Source: Metaphire vulgaris
Taxonomy: Eukaryota > Annelida > Clitellata > Crassiclitellata > Megascolecidae
Direction of reading: 5' to 3'
NCBI GenBank assembly: GCA_018105865.1
Contig: CM030842.1
Location: forward strand, 9,417,823 to 9,481,822
DNA: 64,000 bases
Shown here: positions 55,770 to 64,000 of the stretch, in pieces
Layout of the letters: every line of letters begins with the position of its first letter
How positions within the stretch are numbered: the stretch's first letter is position 1
The notes under the pieces: model-generated
The model's database searches: none
What the model was told of the DNA's origin: nothing
What the model saw: only the letters and a program-made list of their open reading frames with translations
Made by a program: the position numbers and the translations under genes

Positions 55770-56021
55770 GGCATAGCTATAATTGATTACGTCACAGTCA
55801 GTGTTATTTTGAATCAATATCAGTCTCGGTTCAGTTCAGATTAGTAGCATCATTTAGCTTATTAATAGTTTATATAACGGCGTTGAAAGACTTGCAAACA
55901 AGTCAATAATTCTGTCAACAGGAATAGTTTCAAGAATGTCTTTCTCAACATCATCATCGTTCTCTAAGTTCTCTTCATCTGTATATTCATTCTCACTGTA
56001 TCTCTGTCTTTTGCTTCAAAC

Positions 56022-56440
56022 GTGTGTCAGTGCCTGATAGATCATAAACACAAATTACATATGTACCTTAGAGCATTACTAACACCTCAGCATTCATTTA
56101 TTTTTCAACGTAAAGCAGACGATCGTCATCTCATCTCTCTTTCACGCCCGCTGAATCAGTCATCCTTGAAAATTTGCAACCGTTCCTTCTCATACACCGC
56201 ACCTGAACTTTGGAACTCTATCCCAGCTTCCCTCCGCAAACTTGGACACTTTCAAACAATAAAATCTGAATCCTTACTTCCTTTAATTCCTGCATTGTCT
56301 CCACAAGTCTTCAGGTCTAAGCTTAAATACTTCCTTTTTCTGAAATCGTTTCCTCCATAGGTGTGACAACCTAGCCTCACTGCCTTTCGGATATTGACTA
56401 TTGCCTGGCTGATCTTTCACCTTTCCCATAGCTATTTTAA
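56022..56440 (+). pseudogene. L2/CR1-type LINE C-terminus
   Basis: LKICNRSFSYTAPELWNSIP, ASLRKLGHF, then FRSKLKYFLFLKSFPP and stop at 56,360. Standard end of an L2-like ORF2; the 3' UTR runs on past 56,440. Confidence 0.78.
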
Positions 56441-56985
56441 GAAAGCTGAGCGCTACTGTTGTGCGGCTTTCTGAACTGAACTGAAACATCATTTATTTTT
56501 CAACGTAAAGCAGACATTTCCATTAATACAGTCAATAAAAACATGTTCATGATGAAGAACATAATGGAGGAAAGAAAACAAAATAACTCAAGACTGTTGT
56601 CTTATCTAAAAAAGTTCACAACAACGAAAAAAATAGCACAGTCAAGAGCACGAGAAAAAATAAGTTGAAAAAGGTTGTTGACTGAAGGACCATAGGTCCC
56701 ATAATTAGTCAACCAGAGTGATAATAGTAAAATGACAAAGTTTAACATTAATAATGAAAATAAGACAGTTGAAAATTAGGATGGGGTCAAGAGTTGTAAT
56801 GAATAATTAATGCAGGAAAGTGACTTATAATAGCATTGGTTTAGTAAAAACAAGTGGAATGTTTACATGTATGGATAAAGTGAAGTATTATATACTCATA
56901 TATCAAAGTAAATCCCTAAAAATTCATAAATCAAAATAAAACCCAAATATTAGTGCATGTCTGTTACTTGCTTGTCGATAATATA
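56441..56985. other. No feature recognised
   Basis: A/T-rich non-coding DNA within the large hAT. Nothing I can assign. Confidence 0.4.
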
Positions 56986-57445
56986 TTTTTAAAGATTTAT
57001 TTTAAAGATGTTAAGGTTTGATTGAGTAGTGATGTTCTCGGGTAAACTATTCCAGATTTTGGGTCCATTGAATCTAATTGTGAATAGACTTCTATTTGTT
57101 GAAGTAAAAGGAATATAAAGTTTATTTAAATTTCTTGTGTTGTATTTGTATTTATTATTTGAAATGTTGAAAAATTTATGCTGGTAAAAGAGTGCTGGAG
57201 CCAAGTTATGAAGATATTTAAATATGAATATAGCAGTTTGCTGAAGATGAATATGTGTAATTAATGGTATTTTATTAATATTAGCTAAATTTATCGTACT
57301 AATATAATCATGACTTCCAAAAATTATCCTTATTGCTTTATTTTGTAAAATTTGAATTTTGTTAATTGTTGTTTTGTAGTTTAGTCCCCAAATGATGGTA
57401 CAATATGTTAAGTGTGAGTGAATTAAAGAATAATAGATGTGATGG
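56986..57445 (-). pseudogene. CR1-group LINE C-terminus
   Basis: The minus frame reads HHIYYSLIHSHLTYCTIIWG, INKIQILQNKAIRIIFG, LNKLYIPFTSTNRSLFTIRF, GPKIWNSLPENI. YYSLI.SHL.YC...WG and (L)QNKAIRII are diagnostic of the CR1/Jockey group. Open for ~150 codons, so relatively young. Confidence 0.85.
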
Positions 57446-57450
57446 AGTGA

Positions 57451-60025
57451 ACAAGCAGTGAAAGAACCCAAGCGAAATAAAGCCCCTGGCATTGATAATA
57501 TATCAACTGAACTAGTGAAAGCAGGAGGAGAAACACTTACAGACACCCTGTATGAACTAATTAACCTTTTAAATGGGGAATTAAATTTTTAAAGTCAACC
57601 CGCGACGGGGAATTAATTTTTGGAAAAGGCGTTCGTATGAAAACGTGAACATATACGTTATAAACTTACTATATTTCAGGCTATATAGAAGCTAGAAAGA
57701 TGCGGTTTGCACCGTTGTTGAGCATTTTTATTGCTCTTTCTATCCATCCGTGCCAAAAGAAAAAAGTTGGGGGTAGGGACCACTCTACACCCCAAAATCG
57801 GACCCCTCCCCAACATTTTGTTCAAAATTTGATCAAAGGTCAATAGCAAAACGTCTTCAGCGGTAAACCCCCAAATGTGAGCGATAGAGTTCTAGAGGAG
57901 TGTAATTGGAACAGAATGGTGCAAAAATTTTGAAGATCGGACCATATTTGGGGTAATTATGGAGTTTCATACCCAAGTACCAATTGCTTGCTGAAATGAC
58001 AATTACGCGAACGGATTTTCAATGTGAAAAACCGAACAACTCTGTATATTTCAGGCTATATAGAAGCTAGAAAGATGCGGTTTGCACCATTGTTGAGCAT
58101 TTTTATTGGTCTTTCGAACCATCCGTGCAAAAAAAATTTTTTGGGGGTAGGGTCCACTCTATACCCCAAAATCGGACCATCTCCGACAAAAAATTTTCAA
58201 AGCTCAATAAAAAAATTTTTTCAGCGGTGACCCCCCAACTGTGAGCGGGAAAGTTGCTGGGAGGTGTAATTGGAACAGAATAGTGCAAAAATTTCGAAGA
58301 TCGGACCATATTTGGCGTAATTATGGCCTTTCTAGTCTCCGGCTGAAGATTTTTCCTATACATTTTCCAGCCTTGGTCAGTCTACAGTCAATATCCCTTG
58401 CATATATAGTCAGTATTATCGAAAACGGTGCTGCCGCCTATCGAATGGATGTGAGCTAACTCGGTTGCCGCGTTGGAATTTTGAAAATCGTGCAGGTCCG
58501 CAGTACACAGTCGCTTATATAGCACGCCGTTTATAGACGGCTAACCCCGTTTGGTCATAGTTTTCCGCTGCCGTCTTTAAACGGCTAACCCTTGCAAAAG
58601 GTTAATAAGATCTACTACAACGAGACAGTGCCAGATGACTGGACAAAAGGAATTATCATACCAATATACAAAGGAAAAGGAGACAAAGAATTATGCTATA
58701 ACTATAGAGGAATAACTCTGCTCAGCATACCAGGAAAAGTCCTCACAAAGATTATACAAAAAAGAATCAGTAGTTATATAGAAAAGATAATGGGAGAAGA
58801 ACAAGCAGGATTCAGACCTGGAAGAAGTACCATAGACCAACTCTTTACCTTAAGACAACTGATAGAAAAATACACAGAGGCAAATAAAACTGTATACATC
58901 AATTTCATCGACTACAAACAGGCTTTTGACTCAGTATGGTACGTAAGGCTTATGGCAGGCTATGAGAAACATTGGTATAGAAGAGAAACTAATAAATCTA
59001 ATACAAGCAATATACAAGAAAATGGAAAGTGCAGTAAAAGTTGATAAAGACCTATCAGAATGGTTTAAAACAGAAGTCGGGAATAGACAGGGATGCGTGC
59101 TATCTCCATCTCTCTTCATAATAATTCTAGAAGTAATCTTTAAAATAGCAACTGAGAATCTAAACATTGGAGTGAATTGTAGTGGAGAAAATATATCAAA
59201 CCTTAAATTTGCAGACGATGTAAGCTTACTAGCGGAGAGTGCTAGAGGTTTAGAAAGGCTTACAGACCAAGTAAATCAAACAAGCAGAAGATTTGGACTC
59301 CGGATTAATCCAGCAAAACTAAAGTCATGGCAGTCAACAAAAAAGAGAGAAAATAATACACATATCAGTAGAAGGAAATAACATCAACAAGTAAAGAATT
59401 TTACATATGTGGGAGGAGAAATATCAAGCGATGGAAGACACGAACAAGATATTAAAAAGAGAGCAGCAAAAGGACTACAGACAATGGGAAGACTTAGACA
59501 TATTTGGAATGCTAAAGAAATAAAGATCAACACAAAAATTCAAATATACAATACTATCATTGTTCCAGAAATGCTTTATGGATCAGAAACGTGGATATTA
59601 AAAAGAGCAGATGAAAACAGACTATTGGTGGCAGAAATGAGTTGTTTGAGAAAGATATTGGGAGTAAGTAAATTACAAAGAATAAGAAATGAAGACATCA
59701 GGAAAAGACTGGGAATGAAAGAGACAATAATAGATAAAATCAGAAGAAGAAGACTTAGATGGTATGGACATGTAAATAGAATGAAAAGCAACAGACTCCC
59801 ATATAAAGCACTCTACACATACAAAGAAGGAAAAAGAGGAAGATGAAGACCCAGGAAAAAGTGGATAGATAACATCAAAGAAGACTTCGAAAGATATCAA
59901 ATGACAATAATAGATGGAATGAGATTAACAACGGAAAAAGATAAATGGAAAAGTTTTGTGTCTAGCTATTGCCGCTAATGAGCTGGCAGAAAGCAACTAT
60001 GATGATGATGATGAGATGTGATGAG
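57451..60025 (+). pseudogene. RTE-like LINE RT, split by a piggyBac MITE
   Basis: RT motifs in order: NKAPGIDNISTELVKAGGET; after the insert YNYRGITLLSIPGKVLTKII, EEQAGFRPGRSTIDQLFTLR, INFIDYKQAFDSVW (motif A), GNRQGCVLSPSLFIIILEVI, LKFADDVSLLAES (FADD), then FTYVGGEISSDGRHEQDIKK, LYGSETWILKRADENRLL, RLRWYGHVNRMKSNRLPYKA, and after an in-frame TGA RPRKKWIDNIKEDFERYQ. Stop near 59,979, then ATGATGATGATGATG tail. Frame changes near 58,940 and 59,318. The endonuclease is lost by 5' truncation. Confidence 0.9.
57565..58601 (-). mobile_element. piggyBac-type MITE (TTAA) inside the RTE-like LINE
   Basis: TTAA at 57,561-57,564 and 58,602-58,605. In minus orientation, two palindromes (GCCGTTTAAAGACGGC, GCCGTCTATAAACGGC) lie near the 5' end. 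Two GGCACGGATGG-type modules at about 57,665 and 58,045. Excision at TTAA restores the LINE codons for ELINKIYYNE. Confidence 0.93.
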
Positions 60026-60337
60026 TGCTTTTGCATTTAATTTTTTTATGTGTCTTGATTTCTATGATTTCTAATGCGCTAAATAAATCCACGAGATTTT
60101 ACTTACTTACTTACTTTTCGAAAGACCGGTCTGAACTCCGCCAAATCACGTGCTACATTTGCTGCATCAATGTCGTAAAAACTACACAGCCTCTCTATGT
60201 GTGCTTATTGAATGCCTGGCTGTTCGGACAACAAGAATCTGTTGAATATTTGAATTTGTTGTGTAGCAAAATATTTCCCCCCTCATTTTTTTCCGGACGC
60301 ATGCTGCGCCCGCCTTAAATAGGGATAGAAGCCCCTG

Positions 60338-60480
60338 GTTCCTGAGAGAACTAAAGATGCACCTTTTTAGTTTAGGATATGGTTGATGGTGTGTGCAGCA
60401 CCCTTGTCGTAGGCCTTAGCCTAGTGCACAGCACTATAGAAGTTGTCTTGAAATAAATAAATAATAAATAAATATTATGC
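60338..60480 (+). repeat. L2 3' end
   Basis: LRELKMHLFSLGYG then stop, followed by GGCCTTAGCCTAGTGCACAGCACTATAGAAGT-like 3' UTR and (AATA)n. It is the continuation of the sequence interrupted by the 55,369-60,337 hAT. Confidence 0.75.
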
Positions 60481-60489
60481 TGTTCCTAA

Positions 60490-60842
60490 TCTCCTGCATC
60501 ATTAAAAATAAAATTACAAAGCTTCGTAAATAAATGCCAATGGAAAATCACAGGGATCTGGTGGCCAAACAAAATCAGCAATGAAGAACTGTGGAAAATG
60601 ACATCCCAAGAACCGATAGCTGAAAGAAATCAGAAAAAGGAAATGGACATGGCTAGGTTCTTAGAAAACCGACTGAAAACATCACAAGACAAATGCTGAC
60701 ATGGAGCTGCCAAGGAAAAAGAAAAAGAGGAAGACCACAAAACACATGGAAAAGATCATTAGAAAAAGAGCATAAAGTAAATGGATACACCTTGAGCGAA
60801 CAAGAACATCTGGCAGCAAATCAAGTTAAATAGAAGGATCTT
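60490..60842 (+). pseudogene. RTE-like LINE C-terminus
   Basis: Frames read WPNKISNEELWKMTSQEPIA, TRQMLTWSCQGKRKRGRPQN, TWKRSLEKEHKVNGYTLSEQ, EHLAANQ. The typical GKRKRGRP..TW.R.L......GYT RTE-related ending, with one frameshift near 60,655. Confidence 0.78.
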
Positions 60843-60899
60843 GTTTGTGGCTTATGCTCCACTTAGAGTGCAAATGGCTGAAGAAGACCGTCCATTGGC

Positions 60900-61497
60900 C
60901 TTCAATTGCTGACAACATTAAATTCAAACAAATAATTCTTTGAAAACAGGTGCTGTCTAGCTTACTGAGAAAGTTGCAACTGTTCTTGCAGTCCGATGCT
61001 CAGTCTTATGAAGATACCTCACTGTAAATGGTGTGATCAAGTCACCCCTTTCCTAAGAGACAGACTGCACTGGTTGCAAGTCCCTGAACGCATTGTCTAT
61101 AAGAGATGTCTGATCACGTACAGAGCACTAAATGATCACTCCTGTCCTGAATATCTGGCATCACTGGTTCGGCGCCGCACTACACCTGCTGGCAGTTGGC
61201 AGCTGACAGCTTCGCTCTAGTGGCCGGGTCTCTCTGATTATTCTACCTCCATTGCAAACAAAGATGCTAGGAGAAAGATCGGTCACCTGAGGCAATCCAA
61301 TCTTAAGGAATGCCCTTTCAGACTTTATTACTGACTCAAAAACCGATGAACAGTTCGTAAAGAATCTAAAGACACATTTGTTCAATGTGTCGTATGACTG
61401 CTAATCTTATGTTGTGAAGCACTCTTGACTTAGGCTTAGGCCTTGTTATAGGGCTACATAAATTGTCAGATAATAATAATAATAATAATAATAATAA
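60900..61497 (+). pseudogene. L2 C-terminus and 3' tail
   Basis: TPFLRDRLHWLQVPERIVYK, RCLITYRALNDHSCPEYLAS, LVRRRTTPAG, then ALSDFITDSKTDEQFVKNLK and THLFNVSYDC in another frame. The 3' UTR has GGCCTTGTTATAGGGCTACA and a (AAT)n tail at 61,470-61,497. Confidence 0.85.
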
Positions 61498-61645
61498 AAC
61501 ATCACTCGGTTCCAGGTCATTTACAGTGTTAGGGCCAAAGACATGGAACGATCTACCGATAATTGTGAAATCATCCTGTTCTCTGACATCCTTTACGAAA
61601 AATCTAAAGAGTTATTTGTTTAGAAATCTTATTCTCTTCTGCCTT
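61498..61645 (+). pseudogene. LINE C-terminus fragment
   Basis: LGSRSFTVLGPKTWNDLPII, then SLTSFTKNLKSYLFRNLIL, fused directly after the L2 tail. Same LWN/TWN.LP and LK.YLF pattern, different family member. Confidence 0.7.
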
Positions 61646-62041
61646 AGATTGTTTTCCATTAATTTTTTTTATGAACGTTATTTCATTATTTTTATTGGAC
61701 TCTGTAATGCGCCCTTGCTTGCTCCTGACATTTTGGTAATATGGTGCACAAGAAATTGTGAGTTTAATAATAACACAGGCCTACAAAAATATTTTTGAAA
61801 GCTTTTTTTCATTAAAACAGGTGATTCTTGTAGTTTCTGAGGTGCTCATTCCAAATATGCTATCAGATTTCTCCCATCGCGTACCGTTTTTGGCAATTTC
61901 GATAAATTTAATTCTATTATACAGCTACAATTTGAACAATTAAGTAAAAGGTGTATAATAAAACAGTGAAAATATTGTTACTAAATTTCATTTCTTTTAA
62001 CAATGTGACAGTGAAAGTGAAGGCAGGTAGAGTATTTCTTT
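61646..62041. other. No feature recognised
   Basis: T-rich, no paired termini or motif seen. Confidence 0.4.
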
Positions 62042-62344
62042 CTAAGAACAGCATGGTTGGAATATTCTCAATCTTTTCTCAGTAAAAGTCCACGAATGGC
62101 TCTTTCTCTTATGTGATGTATCCCGAGTTTCCCGATGGAGAAACCAGCAGTAATCTCCCATCATGTTTACATCCCAATGGCCTTGGTATAGTTTTTCCAT
62201 TTCTTTACTATCTTGGTGAAACCGCTCATCTTGCTCTTCGCTTACTGATCCTTTTGGAAACGACTTAAAGTTTATCTTTGTCAATACACAGTAATTTGCT
62301 GTGGGAGCGCTTCTGAGTGATTCTTCAGAAGAGGCACTATACAA
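62042..62344 (-). pseudogene. C-terminal fragment of the MEK.YQG..MMGDYCW ORF family
   Basis: The minus frame has FKSFPKGSVSEEQDERFHQD, KEMEKLYQGHWDVNMMGDYC and WFLHRET..TSHKRKSHSWT. Same motif as 27,650-29,310. A frame of 100 codons without stops, ending in a basic tail. Element class not identified. Confidence 0.6.
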
Positions 62345-62404
62345 ATATTTTGTTAAATTGTTACATTACATTACATTACATAAAAAGTATTGTTTGAAGG
62401 CATA

Positions 62405-62845
62405 AGCTTGTCATCCAATACAGCTGCCACCAGAATTACAAATTTATCAGCTAACGTGGAAAAACAATTAAATGAAACGGCCAAGGACTTTGAAGCATTT
62501 TCAATTGCCCTTGATGAAAGCAAAGATGTGTCAAATACTGAAGGCTAACAAATTTGTGCCAAGGTCACGACTCATTGATGAACATTTGCAAGCAACACCA
62601 AGATTGGCTTCTTCTAATAAATTCAAACATAATAAAGAGACCATTGTTGATGCAAAATGATGCCAGTTAATTAGCCAAACTAAAAACTGACTGAAACATG
62701 CAACCTAGCAAGGTAATTATTTAGTTGTTTTTGTAAATTGAATTTATCACCAACCAAATTTTGGGGGTTGCGGCCCTCGACTCATTGTGTAAGTCCTCAT
62801 GCAACCCTTGGAGCAATTTGAGTTTGAGACCCCTGTGCTATATGG
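62405..62845 (+). pseudogene. hAT transposase fragment with Charlie-like right end
   Basis: The frame at 62,430-62,545 reads LSANVEKQLNETAKDFEAFS then IALDESKDVSNT, the .L...L......F..FSLALDES.D.... block of Charlie-type hAT transposases (first catalytic Asp region). The 3' end ..GTTTGAGACCCCTG at about 62,838 is a plausible right terminus. The centre is missing. Confidence 0.7.
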
Positions 62846-63260
62846 TAGTGAGATCTGGACTGACAAAGGTTGATTGAAAGAAATTGGAATCTTTACATAC
62901 TTGCAACTTATGCCAGATTCATCTGATATGACTTAATTCAGAACAATGAAATTTACAAACGTTCTGGTCAAACCAAACTCATCCCATCTGTAAGCTCACA
63001 TCAACTCAGACTTTTCGGTCATGTAGCAAGGATGTCAGAAAATACACCAGCAAATGCTGCACTTCGCCTTGGATGCCAGATTGAAAGTGGCTACAGATCC
63101 TAGGACTCTTGGAGACGCATGCGAGGAAAACCACCATTTACTTGACTGAAGCAAATATCTCGTCACTGTGGATTAACACCTACAGAGGCATATGAAGCTG
63201 CATGAGATCGAAAACGGCAGAGGGTGATCGCAACAGCCACAACTGGCTTCACGAACTGAT
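62846..63260 (+). pseudogene. RTE-like LINE C-terminus
   Basis: Frames read QLRLFGHVARMSENTPANAA, LRLGCQIESGYRS, RRMRGKPP, SRHCGLTPTEAYEAA and RKRQRVIATATTGFTN. HQLR..GHV.RM and LTP.EA...A.DR..WR..... mark an RTE-related C-terminus. Broken by stops. Confidence 0.72.
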
Positions 63261-63329
63261 GAGTTGCAAAGAAGTCATGCTATATTGGATGAACATAAGT
63301 TTTTTGGCTTTCTCCGCAGACAGACATGA

Positions 63330-64000
63330 GCAGTGATCAAAATAAATGAGCCCAGTGCCACTGAGGAGATGCTCACAGGTTACGTGTCATCAAGGCTTTG
63401 GGTCTTACACAGCATAGTTATGCAGACGTTGGACAGATCTACTTGTCATGCTTACCCTCGGAAGTGGAGCGACTATGGATTCGTTTCACTGAGTGTAGAG
63501 CAGCTATTGCTACGTGGACGGAAGAGAATCGGCTCACACTGAATCCGGCCAAGACGGAATTTTTGTGGATGAGCACCCCCAGGAAAAGGCAACTGCTAAG
63601 TCACGCCCCATTTGTGGTGGGAGATGCAGCCATTGCTCCATCCGAGAGCTTACGTCTTCTGGGAGTGCTCCTAGGTGAGACTCTATCCTTTCATTCGCAC
63701 GTTAGCAATCTGATACGCTCCTGCCACTACCAACTGCGGAGAGTGAGGTCAATTTGAAGGTACTTGCCAGTGAGCGCAGCTATCAAGCTAGTGCAGGCCC
63801 TGGTACTGACACGAATTGATCACTGTAATGGTGTGCTTCTTGGACTTCCGGATACTAGACTGGAGCAGTCTCAGCTGGACTATTCATTAGAAATTTGAAG
63901 ACACATTTATTTAATATTGGATACGAACTGTGTTAAGCGCTCTTGTTGTAGGCCTTAAGCCTTGTCTACTGCGCTATACAAATTGTCAATAAATAAATAA
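63330..64000 (+). pseudogene. L2-type LINE with internal deletion, 3' end at window edge
   Basis: YADVGQIYLSCLPSEVERLW (decayed YADD box), TEENRLTLNPAKTEFLW, SESLRLLGVLLGETLSFHSH, RSCHYQLRRVRSI, then LVQALVLTRIDHCNGVLLGL. A deletion joins this to LKTHLFNIGYEL and a stop. The 3' UTR has GCGCTATACAAATTGTCAAT and (AAAT)n running to base 64,000. Confidence 0.85.

Larger units (their letters stand above)
55369..60337. mobile_element. Large hAT element stuffed with LINEs, TSD GTTCCTGC/GTTCCTGA
   Basis: Left CAGTGGCTTCTATCCCT and right AGGGATAGAAGCCCCTG are inverted. Flanks 55,361-55,368 and 60,338-60,345 match 7/8. The ~5-kb length comes from later insertions: a MITE, two LINE fragments, and an RTE-like LINE with a piggyBac MITE. 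No hAT transposase is recognised; an acidic open frame at 55,860-56,010 (minus) might be a relic. Confidence 0.8.

Noticed and set aside
55860..56010. Acidic open frame (minus) KRQRYSENEYTDEENLENDD as a host exon
   Set aside because: It lies inside the 55,369-60,337 hAT and has no convincing donor site; more likely a transposase N-terminal relic or chance.

Overview
The window looks like a piece of an animal nuclear genome, most likely an aquatic invertebrate. It is AT-rich, has no operons or ribosome-binding sites, and is built almost entirely of transposable elements of animal type: L2/CR1-like and RTE-like LINEs, hAT, piggyBac, Helitron and Gypsy elements, tRNA-derived SINE pieces and microsatellites. 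Species cannot be assigned from sequence alone. Nearly every coding stretch is a transposon relic with frameshifts or stops. The only likely host-gene sequence is a set of three minus-strand exons with good splice signals and matching phases (54,741-54,855; 22,325-22,474; 21,821-21,922). If they belong to one gene, the intron between the first two is about 32 kb and is filled with transposons.

Layout. 1-6 kb: hAT-type MITEs, L2 3' ends, a Helitron (2,451-4,432) inserted in a hAT relic, and a Gypsy-like tail. 6.1-11.7 kb: three hAT elements with exact 8-bp target duplications, two of them abutting so that they share target bases. 11.8-18.4 kb: Gypsy gag and LTR pieces, a piggyBac fragment, a nearly complete L2, a 9-bp-TSD MITE, and an LTR carrying a GGTACC array. 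18.5-20.1 kb: a hAT with nested MITEs. 20.3-22.5 kb: a (CAT)n tract, a piggyBac N-terminus and the 3' end of the putative host gene. 23-33 kb: piggyBac MITEs nested in LINEs and a composite hAT unit. 33.6-35.4 kb: a second, inverted Helitron copy. 35.8-45.7 kb: piggyBac MITEs and a multi-level nest in which an RTE-like LINE is split by a 5-kb element with about 1-kb inverted ends, itself holding a hAT that holds a piggyBac. 46.5-49.7 kb: a degenerate non-LTR element with a YLDD reverse transcriptase and a restriction-like endonuclease-type tail. 50.1-53.3 kb: a piggyBac whose transposase lacks only two small frame repairs. 53.4-64 kb: LINEs, a large hAT (55,369-60,337) stuffed with LINEs, and L2 ends.

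How the parts relate. Insertions can be ordered from the sequence itself, because target duplications are often exact and because paralogous copies in the same window supply empty sites. Two themes recur. First, ten piggyBac-type loci share a roughly 350-bp repeated unit and paired subterminal palindromes; two of these loci are fossils carried inside the Helitrons. Second, hAT-type elements with different termini share an internal motif, GACAAGCAAAAAAGGTCATC. I see no prokaryotic-style system, CRISPR array or gene cluster.
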